Source of the DNA: Rhodococcus zopfii NBRC 100606 = JCM 9919
Lineage (GTDB): Bacteria > Actinomycetota > Actinomycetes > Mycobacteriales > Mycobacteriaceae
Direction: 5' to 3'
DNA length: 51,363 bases
Assembly (NCBI RefSeq): GCF_001895025.1
Contig: NZ_BCXI01000051.1
Span: forward strand, 1 to 51,363
A program made the translations under genes and the position numbers. Below are positions 1 to 9,211 of the stretch, one piece after another. The notes under the pieces are model-generated. The model was not told the origin of the DNA and did no database searches. It was given only the letters and a program-made list of their open reading frames with translations. Every line of letters begins with the position of its first letter. Position 1 is the first letter of the stretch.

Positions 1-1
1 T

Positions 2-514
2 GCGGTCACGAATCTGAACCTGTTTCAGCTACCGCTGACGCGGGTGCTGCTCGAGGCACGTGCCCTGCCCGGTCGCCTGGTCGATGCCCGCGGCCGGCAC
101 CGAGGACCGCCGCGGACCCCGGAACCGCCGACCTTCCGCATCCGGGACCTGCCTGAGCGGGGCTGGATCGTGCTGGGGGAACGGCCGGGGTCGGAACTGG
201 TGTGCGGCCAGGTGGGCAAGCCGTGGAAGGGCGCCGGTGGCATGCCGGACCGGCCCGTCACGACGGGCGATTTCGCCGCCTTCGACCAACCGGGCTTCGC
301 GAAGTTGGCGGAGAGCACGCTGGTCATGCCATACGGGGCAGCCGCGTGCGTCTTGATCGCGGAGTCGCGGGTCGCACTCACCGACGAGGACAGCAGGCGA
401 CGGTTCCGCCGCTACTGGCTCGCGGCCGGGCCGTTCATCCGTCTGATGCGCCCAGCGGTGATGCATGCGCTCGCTCGGCAGTTCCCGGAGCCTCGGCAGT
501 TCCCGGAGCAATGA
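2..514 (+). CDS. SRPBCC-like protein, 5'-truncated by the window edge
   Basis: The reading frame is open from base 2 to a TGA at 512-514, so the true start lies outside the window. The visible 170 residues contain a pattern I associate with SRPBCC/polyketide-cyclase-like actinobacterial proteins: a W-V-L-G-E-RPGSELV strand, an F-AAF-PG segment, and a late RVALTDEDSRRRFRRYW strand-to-helix region before the C-terminal helix. The family is a lipid- or small-ligand-binding helix-grip fold with no assured enzymatic role. The last residues repeat (RQFPEP, RQFPEQ) because of an 18-base tandem duplication. It reads toward the fadA operon but is separated from it by about 190 bases with an operator-like palindrome, so it is probably transcribed separately. 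Family call moderate; specific function unknown. Confidence 0.6.
   Translation, partial: AVTNLNLFQLPLTRVLLEARALPGRLVDARGRHRGPPRTPEPPTFRIRDLPERGWIVLGERPGSELVCGQVGKPWKGAGGMPDRPVTTGDFAAFDQPGFAKLAESTLVMPYGAAACVLIAESRVALTDEDSRRRFRRYWLAAGPFIRLMRPAVMHALARQFPEPRQFPEQ
474..509 (+). repeat. Perfect 18-bp tandem duplication at the 3' end of the first gene
   Basis: The 18-base unit beginning ctcggcagttccc occurs at 474-491 and again without gap at 492-509. It is in frame and adds six residues to the extreme C-terminus of the SRPBCC-like protein, just before the stop. Probably a replication-slippage duplication. Confidence 0.9.
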
Positions 515-582
515 GCGGCGGCGAACCTCACGTTCCCTTCCCGGCGGGGCGGGAACGATCGATGTCCAGCCGAAGGTGATAA

Positions 583-598
583 GTTACCGGTCGGTAAC
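583..598. promoter_or_regulatory. Palindromic operator upstream of fadA
   Basis: The sequence gttaccg-gt-cggtaac is a 7-bp perfect inverted repeat with a 2-base centre. It lies 7 bases before a plausible -10 box (TAGGCT, 605-610), so it covers the -35 region, where a repressor would block polymerase. The size and symmetry suit a TetR- or GntR-type dimer; fatty-acid-degradation operons of actinobacteria are commonly under acyl-CoA-responsive TetR-type repressors. The regulator is not in this window. Confidence 0.65.
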
Positions 599-701
599 GT
601 CGGGTAGGCTCCGAACGCATCGGGCCTTTCCCGGTCCGGGACCGACCGCTCGTCGCGGACCGTGACGAGACGAGAGCATGGCTCCATCAGGAGGAATCAG
701 C

Positions 702-1922
702 GTGGCTCCAACCACCTCAACGCAACGCAGTGTCGTGTTCGTCGACGGCATCCGCACCCCGTTCGGTAAGGCCGGGGCGAAGGGTATCTACGCCGAGACT
801 CGTGCCGACGACCTGGTCGTCAAGGCGATCCGCGAACTCCTTCGCCGCAATCCGCAGCTGCCGCCGGAGCGCGTCGACGAGGTCGCGATCGCGGCCACGA
901 CGCAGACCGGTGACCAGGGCCTGACCATCGGCCGCACTTCGGCGATCCTCGCGGGTCTGCCCGAGACCGTCCCCGGCTTCGCGATCGACCGCATGTGTGC
1001 CGGCGCGATGACCGCCGTGACCACCACCGCGTCGGGCATCGGCTTCGGTCAATACGACGTCGTCATCGCCGGTGGCGTCGAGCACATGGGCCGCCACCCG
1101 ATGGGTGAGGGCGCCGACCCGAACCCGCGTTTCCTCGCCGATCGTCTCGTCGACCCGTCCGCGCTGGTCATGGGCAACACGGCCGAAAACCTGCACGACC
1201 GGTTCCCGTCGATCACCAAGGAGCGCACCGACGCCTACGCCGTCGCGTCGCAGAACAAGTACGACGCCGCGAAGAAGGCCGGCTTCATCGCCGACACCCT
1301 CACGCCCGTCGCCACCCGCTCCGCCAACGGCTGGGGTCTGGCCACCGAGGACGAGCCGCCGCGGCCCGGCACCACCGTCGAGGATCTCGCGCAGCTCAAG
1401 ACCCCGTTCCGCACCGCGGGCCGGATCTCCGCCGGCAACGCCGCGGGACTCAACGACGGCGCCACCGCCTGCATCCTCGCCGGCGAGGACACCGCCGCCG
1501 AACTGGGCCTGCCGGTCGGCATGCGCATGGTCGGCTTCGCATTCCAGGGCGTCGATCCCGCGGTCATGGGCATCGGCCCGGTTCCTGCGACCGAGAAGCT
1601 GCTCGCGCGCACCGGCCTGACGATCGAGGACATCGGCCTGTTCGAGATCAACGAGGCATTCGCGGTGCAGGTGCTCGCGTTCCTCGAGCACTTCGGCATC
1701 GCCGACGACGACCCGCGCGTCAACCAGTGGGGCGGCGCCATCGCGTGCGGCCACCCGCTCGCATCCTCGGGCGTGCGCCTGATGACCCAGCTCTCCCGCC
1801 AGTTCGCGCAGAACCCGGATGTCCGCTACGGCCTGACCACCATGTGCATCGGTCTGGGCATGGGCGGCTCCGTCATCTGGGAGAACCCCAACCACGCTGA
1901 TTACCAGGCGGGAGTCAAGTAA
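702..1922 (+). CDS. fadA: Acetyl-CoA C-acyltransferase (3-ketoacyl-CoA thiolase), FadA type
   Basis: Predicted to catalyse the last step of fatty-acid beta-oxidation, cleaving 3-ketoacyl-CoA with CoA. The 406-residue product shows the thiolase landmarks: the nucleophilic Cys in DRMCAGAMTAV, NEAFAVQVLAF, GGAIACGHPLASSG with the active-site His, and the second catalytic Cys in TMCIGLGMGG. I prefer the GTG at 702, because AGGAGGA ends eight bases upstream; the ATG at 678 has no good ribosome site and only adds a short tail. The stop at 1920-1922 abuts the fadB ATG, so the two are translationally coupled, as expected for the alpha2beta2 trifunctional complex (M. tuberculosis FadA/FadB). Likely controlled by the palindrome at 583-598. 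Confidence 0.95.
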   Translation: MAPTTSTQRSVVFVDGIRTPFGKAGAKGIYAETRADDLVVKAIRELLRRNPQLPPERVDEVAIAATTQTGDQGLTIGRTSAILAGLPETVPGFAIDRMCAGAMTAVTTTASGIGFGQYDVVIAGGVEHMGRHPMGEGADPNPRFLADRLVDPSALVMGNTAENLHDRFPSITKERTDAYAVASQNKYDAAKKAGFIADTLTPVATRSANGWGLATEDEPPRPGTTVEDLAQLKTPFRTAGRISAGNAAGLNDGATACILAGEDTAAELGLPVGMRMVGFAFQGVDPAVMGIGPVPATEKLLARTGLTIEDIGLFEINEAFAVQVLAFLEHFGIADDDPRVNQWGGAIACGHPLASSGVRLMTQLSRQFAQNPDVRYGLTTMCIGLGMGGSVIWENPNHADYQAGVK

Positions 1923-3872
1923 ATGACCGGAATTTCACACGAGGCGAGCGAAGCGACGGGAATTGTGACCGCATTCGCCGACGAGGTCGTCACCAACGCG
2001 TACACCAAGCTGGTTTCGGTGCCCGGCATCGACGGCCCGATCGCGCTGATCACGCTCGACAACGGGTTCGACCACACCAAGCCGAACTCGTTCGGCCCCA
2101 AGGGTCTGCTCGCGTTCGACGCCGCGCTCGACGAGGCCTTCGCCGCGAACCCCACCGCAATCGCCGTCACGGGCAAGCCGTTCATCTTCGCCGCGGGTGC
2201 GGACCTCAAGGGCGTCCAGGCCGTCACCACCCGGGAGCAGGGCCTCGAGGTCGGCCGGCTCGGCCACAAGGTGTTCGGCCGACTGCGCACCTCCGAGATC
2301 CCGACCTTCGCGTTCGTCAACGGGCTCGCCCTCGGCGGCGGCCTCGAGGTGGGTCTGCACTGCCACTACCGCACCGTCGCCGACAACGTGCCGGCCCTCG
2401 GCCTGCCCGAGACCATGCTCGGCCTCGTGCCGGCGTGGGGCGGCACCCAACTGCTCCCGAACATCGTCGGCCCGGACAACGCGGTCACGCTGATCCTGGA
2501 GAACCCGCTCAACAACGGCCGCACCATCAAGGCGAAGCAGGCCGCCGACCTCGGCTACGCGGACATCGTCTTCGGGTCCGCCGATTTCCTCGAGCAGTCT
2601 CTCGCATGGGCCGCGCAGGTTCTCGCCGGCAAGGTCACCCCGACCCGCCCGGAGATCGACCGCGGCGCCGGCTGGGACGCGGCGATCGGCCGCGCCAAGG
2701 CGCTCGTCGCCGGCAAGACCCGCGGCTTCGCGCCGGCTCCGAACCTCGCGATCGAACTGCTCGAGGCCGCGCGCGGCACCGACATCGCGGACGCGGCGTC
2801 GCTCGCGGCCGGCTTCGCCGCCGAGGACGAAGCCCTCGCCGACCTGGTGCTCTCCGACGAGTTGCGGGCGGGCCTGTACTCCTTCGATCTGGTCAACAAG
2901 CGCGCCAAGCGCCCGGCCGGAGCCCCCGACAAGTCGCTGGCCCGCAAGATCACCGGCGTCGGCATCGTCGGCGCGGGCCTGATGGCCAGCCAGCTCGCGC
3001 TGCTGTTCGTCAAGCAGCTGAAGGTGCCGGTGATCCTCACCGACATCGATCAGGAGCGGATCGACAAGGGTGTCGGCTACGTCCACACCGAGATCGACAA
3101 GTTGCAGGCCAAGGGCCGGCTGTCCGCGGACGCAGCCAACCGTCTCCGGGCTCTGGTGACCGGTTCGCTCGACAAGGCCGCGTTCGCGAAGACCGACTTC
3201 GTCATCGAGGCAGTCTTCGAGAACATGGACGTCAAGAAGAATGTGTTCGCCGAGCTCGAGCAGCACATCACCCCCGAGACGATCCTGGCGACCAACACCT
3301 CGTCGCTGTCGATCACCGAGATGGCCGCGGATCTGCAGCACCCCGAGCGGGTCGTGGGCTTCCATTTCTTCAACCCGGTCGCGGTCCTGCCGCTGCTCGA
3401 GGTCATCAAGGGTGAGCAGACCGACGACGCGACCCTCGCGACGGCGTTCGCGACCGCGAAGTCGCTGAAGAAGTCCGCGGTGCTGTGCGGCGACAAGCCG
3501 GGCTTCGTGTTCACCCCGTCGCCCGGACTGTCGGCGCTCGTCGACGCCCGCAAGCCCGGCGTGTGGACCTACGGCGAGAACGGCCAGGTCGTCGATCCCG
3601 AGGTGGCCGCCCTGTGGCCGCAGGGCGACAAGCCCTCCACCGCCGACGAGGTGCTCGAGCGCACTCGCCGCGCGTTCGCCGAGGAGATCCGCATCATGCT
3701 CGACGAGGGCGTGGTCGCGGCCCCCGAGGACATCGACCTGTGCCTGATCCTCGGTGGTGGGTTCGCGTTCTGGAACGGTGGCATCACCCCCTACCTGGAC
3801 CGCACCGGAACCTCGGAAGCCGTGAACGGCAAGCGATTCCTGGAGCCGGGAGTCGCCGACGCCCGACGCTGA
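1923..3872 (+). CDS. fadB: Multifunctional enoyl-CoA hydratase / 3-hydroxyacyl-CoA dehydrogenase, apparently internally deleted
   Basis: Alpha subunit of the beta-oxidation complex: hydration of enoyl-CoA, then NAD-dependent oxidation of 3-hydroxyacyl-CoA. Residues 1-300 are a crotonase domain (oxyanion loop FAAGADLKG, GGGLEVGLHC, LGLPETMLGLVPAWGG). The Rossmann domain starts near 340 (GVGIVGAGLMASQ) and contains HFFNPV with the catalytic His and LLEVIKGE. The family normally continues PGF-(I/V)-V-NR into a C-terminal helical domain; here PGFV (527-529) runs straight into FTPSPGLSALVDARKPGV, which resembles sequence usually found about 70 residues later. The length, 649 against roughly 715-720, agrees. 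The lost part includes the dehydrogenase active-site Asn. The hydratase half looks intact. Could be a natural variant or an assembly error; the frame stays open. Confidence 0.88.
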   Translation: MTGISHEASEATGIVTAFADEVVTNAYTKLVSVPGIDGPIALITLDNGFDHTKPNSFGPKGLLAFDAALDEAFAANPTAIAVTGKPFIFAAGADLKGVQAVTTREQGLEVGRLGHKVFGRLRTSEIPTFAFVNGLALGGGLEVGLHCHYRTVADNVPALGLPETMLGLVPAWGGTQLLPNIVGPDNAVTLILENPLNNGRTIKAKQAADLGYADIVFGSADFLEQSLAWAAQVLAGKVTPTRPEIDRGAGWDAAIGRAKALVAGKTRGFAPAPNLAIELLEAARGTDIADAASLAAGFAAEDEALADLVLSDELRAGLYSFDLVNKRAKRPAGAPDKSLARKITGVGIVGAGLMASQLALLFVKQLKVPVILTDIDQERIDKGVGYVHTEIDKLQAKGRLSADAANRLRALVTGSLDKAAFAKTDFVIEAVFENMDVKKNVFAELEQHITPETILATNTSSLSITEMAADLQHPERVVGFHFFNPVAVLPLLEVIKGEQTDDATLATAFATAKSLKKSAVLCGDKPGFVFTPSPGLSALVDARKPGVWTYGENGQVVDPEVAALWPQGDKPSTADEVLERTRRAFAEEIRIMLDEGVVAAPEDIDLCLILGGGFAFWNGGITPYLDRTGTSEAVNGKRFLEPGVADARR

Positions 3873-3886
3873 CCTGCTCCGCCCGA

Positions 3887-3920
3887 CGACGGCGCATCAC
3901 CGCACGGTGATGCGCCGTCG
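3887..3920 (+). terminator. Intrinsic terminator after fadB
   Basis: Perfect 16-bp inverted repeat (cgacggcgcatcaccg / cggtgatgcgccgtcg) 15 bases after the fadB stop. There is no long T-tract (only TTG follows), which is usual for high-GC actinobacteria. Confidence 0.8.
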
Positions 3921-3968
3921 TTGCGTAATCTGCCGTGCGAGCAGGCACTTCGGGCGTAGCGTGAGTTC

Positions 3969-5366
3969 ATGACGCAACCCTCCGGTGGTCACGCAGCCAA
4001 GGTCATCGCCGTGACGGTCGCCGCGGCGGTAGGCGGATTCCTGTTCGGTTTCGACAGTTCGGTCATCAACGGGGCGGTCGACTCGATCCAGGGCAACTTC
4101 GGGCTCGGCGACTTCTTCACCGGTTTCGTCGTCGCTATCGCCCTGCTCGGATGCGCGGTCGGCGCCTGGTTCGCCGGGGAACTCGCCGACCGGTGGGGCC
4201 GCAAGAAGGTGATGCTCCTCGGCTCGGCGCTGTTCGTGATCTCATCGGTCGGCTCTGGATACGCGTTCAGCGTTCCAGATCTGATGCTGTGGCGTGTGAT
4301 CGGCGGCCTCGGCATCGGCATCGCGTCGGTGATCGCTCCGACGTACATCTCCGAGATCGCGCCGGCCCGCTATCGCGGCGCGCTCGCATCGCTGCAGCAG
4401 CTCGCCATCACGATCGGCATCTTCGCGGCCCTGCTGTCGGATGCGGTGTTGCAGAACGCCGCAGGCGGTCCGTCGAACGATCTGTGGTGGGGTCTCGAGG
4501 CGTGGCGCTGGATGTTCCTCGTCGGGGTGATTCCCGCGCTCGTGTACGGCATTCTGGCGCTGCTGATTCCGGAATCGCCGCGATTTCTGGTGGGCAAGAA
4601 TCTGGACCGGGAAGCCGCGCAGATCCTCGCGAACATCACCGGTGAGCTCCGCCCGAACGAACGCGTGCACGAGATCCGCCTGACGTTGCGCCACGAGTCC
4701 ACGCGCTCGTTCGGCGACATCCGTGGGCCGCGGTTCGGCCTTCAGCCGCTGGTGTGGGTCGGCATCATCATGGCGATCTTCCAGCAGTTCGTCGGCATCA
4801 ACGCGATCTTCTACTACTCGACCACGCTGTGGAAGTCGGTGGGGTTCAGCGAGAACCAGTCGTTCACGACCTCGGTGATCACCTCGGTGATCAACGTGGG
4901 CATGACGTTCGTGGCGATCCTGTTCGTCGACCGCATCGGCCGGCGCATCCTGCTCATGATCGGCTCGATCGGGATGTTCGTGAGCCTGCTGCTCGCAGCC
5001 GTCGCGTTCTCGCAGGCGGTCGGTGAAGGTGAGAACGTCGAACTACCCAGCCCGTGGGGTGCGGTCGCGCTCGTCGGCGCCAACCTGTTCGTGGTGTTCT
5101 TCGCGGCCACGTGGGGTCCGATCATGTGGGTGATGCTCGGCGAGATGTTCCCCAACCGGATGCGCGCGGTCGCGCTGGGTTTGAGCACGGCCGCGAACTG
5201 GCTGGCGAATTTCACTGTCACCCTGGCGTTCCCGCCCCTGACGAGCACGGTGGGGCTGTGGTTCCTCTACAGCCTGTTCGCGTTCTTCGCACTCCTGTCG
5301 TTCTTCTTCGTGCGCGCGAAGATCCCGGAGACGAAGGGCATGGAACTCGAGGACATGCACGCCTGA
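3969..5366 (+). CDS. Sugar porter family MFS transporter
   Basis: A 465-residue, 12-helix membrane protein of the sugar porter family (H+-sugar symport or facilitated uptake at the cytoplasmic membrane). Signatures in order: GFLFGFDSSVINGA in helix 1, ADRWGRKK in the loop between helices 2 and 3, RVIGGLGIGIASVIAPTYIS and APARYRGALASLQQ around helices 4-5, IPESPRFL after helix 6, QQFVGINAIFYYS in helix 7, FVDRIGRRILL, and a C-terminal IPETKGMELE. These are the standard family motifs, so the class is secure; the substrate (hexose, pentose or polyol) cannot be read. It sits between two hairpins and is most likely a single-gene unit unrelated to its neighbours. Confidence 0.92.
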   Translation: MTQPSGGHAAKVIAVTVAAAVGGFLFGFDSSVINGAVDSIQGNFGLGDFFTGFVVAIALLGCAVGAWFAGELADRWGRKKVMLLGSALFVISSVGSGYAFSVPDLMLWRVIGGLGIGIASVIAPTYISEIAPARYRGALASLQQLAITIGIFAALLSDAVLQNAAGGPSNDLWWGLEAWRWMFLVGVIPALVYGILALLIPESPRFLVGKNLDREAAQILANITGELRPNERVHEIRLTLRHESTRSFGDIRGPRFGLQPLVWVGIIMAIFQQFVGINAIFYYSTTLWKSVGFSENQSFTTSVITSVINVGMTFVAILFVDRIGRRILLMIGSIGMFVSLLLAAVAFSQAVGEGENVELPSPWGAVALVGANLFVVFFAATWGPIMWVMLGEMFPNRMRAVALGLSTAANWLANFTVTLAFPPLTSTVGLWFLYSLFAFFALLSFFFVRAKIPETKGMELEDMHA

Positions 5367-5385
5367 CGCAGCGGTCCCGGAAGCG

Positions 5386-5417
5386 AGCGATCCCCGGACG
5401 TCGGTCCGGGGATCGCT
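5386..5417. terminator. Bidirectional terminator between sugar porter and dxs
   Basis: Perfect 14-bp stem (agcgatccccggac / gtccggggatcgct) with a GTCG loop, lying between two convergent genes and therefore usable from both sides. Confidence 0.82.
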
Positions 5418-5433
5418 GGCCGTTCTGGGGGGG

Positions 5434-7368
5434 TCAGCCGACTCCGCGCTCGCGCTCCTCGACCGATTCCGGCGGGCCGGCGGAATCGAAACCCGCGACC
5501 CATCCGGTGATGCGACGAGCGACGTCCTGCGCGGTCAGTCCGAGTTCCTGGTGGATCTGACCGCGCGAGGCGTGATCGAGGAACCGTTGCGGCACACCCA
5601 GTTCGCGAGTGGGCACGTCGAGGTCGGCTGCGCTGAGGGCGGCCGCGACCGCGGACCCGACGCCACCGTGCACGCCGCTGTCCTCCACGGTCACCACGAT
5701 CCGGAAATTGCGGGCGAGCTCGGTCACCGCAGCCGGCACCGGCAGCACCCACCGCGGATCCACGACCGCGGCGGTGATGCCCTGCTGCGCCAGGCGTTCG
5801 GCGGCATCGAGTGCCAGCCCGGCGAACGCGCCGACCGCCACGAGCAGCACGTCTCCGCGGTTCCCGTCCGGCATCCGCAGCACGTCGACGGTCCCGCCGA
5901 GCCGCTCGAGTGCCGGGATATCCGCCCCCACCGCGCCCTTCGGGAACCGCAGGGCGGTCGGGCCGTCGTCGATCGCGAGCGCCTCGCCGAGTTCCTCCCG
6001 GAGTGTCGCACCGTCACGCGGTGCGGCCACGCGGATGCCGGGCACGATGCCCAGAAGCGAGAAGTCCCACATGCCGTTGTGGCTGGCACCGTCCGAGCCG
6101 GTGATGCCGGCGCGGTCGAGCACCAGGGTGACGGGCAGCTTCAGCAGCGCCACGTCCATGAGCAACTGGTCGAACGCGCGATTGAGGAACGTCGAATACA
6201 CCGCAACCACCGGGTGCAGCCCACCCAGGGCCAGGCCGGCTGCTGAGGTGACCGCGTGCTGCTCGGCGATGCCGACGTCGAACATCCGGTCGGGGAACCG
6301 TTCTCCGAACTTCGCAAGACCGGTGGGTCCGGCCATCGCGGCGGTGATCGCGACGATGTCGTCGCGGTTCTGAGCCTGCGTGATGAGCTCGTCGGAGAAA
6401 ACCGATGTCCAGTCCGGCACCGACCCGGACGAGGTGGACCGGCCGGTGCGGGGATCCATGACTCCGGTCGCGTGCATCTGATCGGCCTTGTGGTTCTCGG
6501 CCGGGGCGTAGCCGGCGCCCTTGCGGGTGACCGCGTGCACGAGCACCGGTCCGCCGTACGCCTTGGCGCGGCGCAGCGCCCCCTCGAGGGCAAGTTCGTC
6601 GTGGCCGTCGACCGGTCCGAGGTACTTGATGCCGAGATCGGTGAACAGCACCTGAGGGCTGACCGCATCCTTGATACCGGCCTTCATCCCGTGCAGCACC
6701 GAGTACGCGGCCGGACCGATCCAGGGCAGCTTCTTCACGATGCGCCGGCTGTTGTCGAGAAGTTTCTCGTAGCCCGGCTGCAGCCGCAGCGCCGCCAGGT
6801 GGTCGGCGAGACCACCGATCGTCGGCGCGTAGGAACGTCCGTTGTCGTTGACGACGATGACCAACGACCGGTCCTTACCGGCGGCGATGTTGTTGAGCGC
6901 TTCCCAGCACATGCCGCCGGTGAGGGCGCCGTCACCGACGACCGCGACGACGGTGCGGTCGCGCTGCCCGGTGAGCGCGTAGGCCTTCGCCAGGCCGTCT
7001 GCGTAGGACAGGGCCGCCGACGCGTGCGACGACTCGACCCAATCGTGTTCGCTCTCCGCCCGGCACGGATAGCCCGACAGGCCACCCTGCTGACGCAGAG
7101 TGCCGAAACCGGCGGCGCGGCCGGTGAGGATCTTGTGCACATACGCCTGGTGACCGGTGTCGAACAGGATCGGGTCGTGCGGCGAATCGAAGATGCGATG
7201 CAGCGCGAGGGTCAGTTCGACGACACCGAGGTTCGGACCGAGGTGGCCGCCGGTCGCGGAGACCTTCTCGACGAGGAACCGCCGGATCTCACCGGCGAGT
7301 TCCTTGACCTCGGCAGGCGTGAGCCGCCGCACGTCGTCGGGCGACTGGATGCGGGAAAGGACACCCAA
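5434..7368 (-). CDS. dxs: 1-deoxy-D-xylulose-5-phosphate synthase
   Basis: Condenses pyruvate and glyceraldehyde-3-phosphate to DXP, the committed step of the MEP isoprenoid pathway; thiamine diphosphate dependent, cytosolic. Seen: [28 protein letters not shown], the ThDP/Mg motif GDGALTGGM with NDN about 30 residues later, YLGPVDGHD, and [11 protein letters not shown] with the catalytic Glu of the transketolase pyrimidine domain. I choose the TTG start at 7368 ([12 protein letters not shown]...), preceded by GGAGGGA 11 bases upstream: it gives 644 residues, the normal length. A start at 7458 would add 30 atypical residues. A -10-like TAGACT lies at 7429-7424. No frame damage. Confidence 0.95.
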   Translation of the reverse strand: MGVLSRIQSPDDVRRLTPAEVKELAGEIRRFLVEKVSATGGHLGPNLGVVELTLALHRIFDSPHDPILFDTGHQAYVHKILTGRAAGFGTLRQQGGLSGYPCRAESEHDWVESSHASAALSYADGLAKAYALTGQRDRTVVAVVGDGALTGGMCWEALNNIAAGKDRSLVIVVNDNGRSYAPTIGGLADHLAALRLQPGYEKLLDNSRRIVKKLPWIGPAAYSVLHGMKAGIKDAVSPQVLFTDLGIKYLGPVDGHDELALEGALRRAKAYGGPVLVHAVTRKGAGYAPAENHKADQMHATGVMDPRTGRSTSSGSVPDWTSVFSDELITQAQNRDDIVAITAAMAGPTGLAKFGERFPDRMFDVGIAEQHAVTSAAGLALGGLHPVVAVYSTFLNRAFDQLLMDVALLKLPVTLVLDRAGITGSDGASHNGMWDFSLLGIVPGIRVAAPRDGATLREELGEALAIDDGPTALRFPKGAVGADIPALERLGGTVDVLRMPDGNRGDVLLVAVGAFAGLALDAAERLAQQGITAAVVDPRWVLPVPAAVTELARNFRIVVTVEDSGVHGGVGSAVAAALSAADLDVPTRELGVPQRFLDHASRGQIHQELGLTAQDVARRITGWVAGFDSAGPPESVEERERGVG

Positions 7369-7423
7369 CTGGTTTTGCTCCCTCCAGCTCGACTCACGCG
7401 AGGGCGCGCGAGCAGTTCCACTC

Positions 7424-7429
7424 AGTCTA
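7424..7429 (-). promoter_or_regulatory. Probable -10 box of dxs
   Basis: TAGACT on the minus strand, 55 bases before the TTG start, matches the actinobacterial TANNNT -10. No clear -35 is present; the palindrome ggaag-ca-cttcc (7439-7450) occupies that place. Confidence 0.45.
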
Positions 7430-7574
7430 CGGAGCGCGGGAAGCACTTCCGCCCCCACACCTCCGCTTCGGCAGGTCCGACATCGAGGTCATGACCTCAC
7501 CGGCGAGCCATCGTGAGCTTCCTCACAGGCTGCGCGCGTGGTTCGTACGCCGGACTCGCGTCCGGGCCTGCGGA

Positions 7575-7615
7575 CAACGAACGCCGCGCACCTCACGTGG
7601 TGCGCGGCGTCGTTG
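7575..7615 (-). terminator. Terminator downstream of the DHA2 exporter
   Basis: Stem of 12 bp (acgccgcgcacc 7581-7592 / ggtgcgcggcgt 7599-7610), extended by caacg/cgttg across a one-base bulge. It lies 21 bases beyond the stop of the minus-strand exporter gene. Confidence 0.8.
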
Positions 7616-7636
7616 TGGTCGACGTGCCGGCGCGGA

Positions 7637-9211
7637 TCAGGACACCGCGACCGGCTCCATTTCCTCCGGAGCCAGGTCGATGGTGGTCCGCAGCTGGCGC
7701 TTCGGGATGAGAACCACCGCGACCAGGGTCACGACCGCGAACGCTGCGGCGACGAGGAACAGCAGACCGGTGGCGTCACCGTAGGCGCCGCGGATGATCG
7801 CCGCGATCGGCTCCGGCAGGGCACCCAGGTCGAGGTTGCCGCCACCGGCACTCGAACCGGTGTCGATGCCGAGCTTCGCGAAACCCTCGGCGGACAGGGT
7901 GGCGACCCGGCTCGCGAGGATCGAGCCGAGGACGGACACGCCGATCGCACCGCCGAAGGTGCGGAAGAACGCGACCGAGCTGCTGGCGGCGCCGATGTTG
8001 CGGACGCTGACCGTGTTCTGCACGGCGAGCACCAGGTTTTGCATGAGCATGCCGGTGCCGAGCCCCACGATTGCGATGTACACGCCGATCAACCACAGCG
8101 AGGTGGCGTGATCGATCGTGCCCAGCAGCGCGAATCCGGCGAACTGCAGGACGGCGCCGCCGATGAGGAACGCCTTCCACTCGCCGAAGCGGGTGATCAG
8201 CTGCCCGGAGACGACCGACGACACGAGCGTGCCCAGGACCATCGGGATGGTCAGCATGCCGGCTTCGGTGGGACTGAAACCGCGCGCGGTCTGGAAGTAC
8301 TGGCCGAGGAACGTCGTGGCACCGAACAGGCCGATACCGACGGCAACGGAGGCGATGATCGCCAGCCCGGTGGTGCGCTCGGTGATGATCTTCAGCGGGA
8401 TGACCGGGTCGGCAACCTTGGATTCGACGATCACCGTGGCGACGAGCAGTGCGAGACCGGCGGTCACGTACAGGACCGATTCGGCGGAGAACCACTCGAA
8501 GCTCGAGCCGGCGAACGAGACCCACACCAGCAGGACGCTGACACCGGCGGTGAGCAGGGTCGCGCCGAACCAGTCGATGCGCACGTCGCTCTTGCGTTCG
8601 GTGGTCACGTGCAGGGTGCGCTGCAACAGCACCAGCGAGAGCACCGCGATCGGCACGGACGCGAAGAAGCACCAGCGCCAGCCGAGGGGGCTGTCGACGA
8701 TGATGCCGCCGAGGATCGGCCCGCCGGACATCGCCACCGCCATGACGGCGCCCATGTATCCGGAGTATCGGCCACGATTGCGCGGCGGGATGATCGTCCC
8801 GATGATCGCGACGACGAGAGCGGTCAGTCCGCCCATGCCGAGACCCTGGACGACGCGGGCGGCGAGCAGCACCGGCACGTTGTGGGCGACACCGGCCAGG
8901 ATCGAACCGGCGACGAAGATCACGATGGCGGACTGCACGAGGGTCTTCTTGTTGAACAGGTCGGCGAGCTTCCCCCAGATCGGGGTGCTGGCGGCGTTTG
9001 CGAGCAGCGCGGTGGTGATGACCCAGGCGTACTGGGTCTGACTGCCCTGCAGGTCGCCGATGATGGTGGGCAGCGCAGTGGCGACGATGGTGCTGCTGAG
9101 CATCGCGGTGAACAACGCCGCGAGAAGACCGGCGAGTACCTCGAGGATCTCCCGGTGGGTCATCGAGTCACCCGGGTGTGCCCCCGGTGCTCCGTGTGTC
9201 GTCTGGGTCAT
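7637..9211 (-). CDS. DHA2-family (EmrB/QacA type, 14-helix) MFS multidrug exporter
   Basis: Proton-driven drug efflux pump of the cytoplasmic membrane. The 524-residue length and 14 predicted helices fit the DHA2 branch. Seen: the helix-1 motif LDxTIVNxALP in the variant form LSSTIVATALPTII, the loop motif GKLADLFNKK between helices 2 and 3, GLGMGGLTALVVAIIGTIIPPRNRGRYSGYMGA, and the helix-5 motif C region with SGGPILGGIIVD. The ATG at 9211 overlaps the stop of the upstream MarR gene (TGATG), so the regulator and pump are translationally coupled. A TTG three bases earlier is possible. Expected inducers are hydrophobic compounds sensed by the MarR protein; the exact substrate is unknown. Confidence 0.92.
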   Translation of the reverse strand: MTQTTHGAPGAHPGDSMTHREILEVLAGLLAALFTAMLSSTIVATALPTIIGDLQGSQTQYAWVITTALLANAASTPIWGKLADLFNKKTLVQSAIVIFVAGSILAGVAHNVPVLLAARVVQGLGMGGLTALVVAIIGTIIPPRNRGRYSGYMGAVMAVAMSGGPILGGIIVDSPLGWRWCFFASVPIAVLSLVLLQRTLHVTTERKSDVRIDWFGATLLTAGVSVLLVWVSFAGSSFEWFSAESVLYVTAGLALLVATVIVESKVADPVIPLKIITERTTGLAIIASVAVGIGLFGATTFLGQYFQTARGFSPTEAGMLTIPMVLGTLVSSVVSGQLITRFGEWKAFLIGGAVLQFAGFALLGTIDHATSLWLIGVYIAIVGLGTGMLMQNLVLAVQNTVSVRNIGAASSSVAFFRTFGGAIGVSVLGSILASRVATLSAEGFAKLGIDTGSSAGGGNLDLGALPEPIAAIIRGAYGDATGLLFLVAAAFAVVTLVAVVLIPKRQLRTTIDLAPEEMEPVAVS

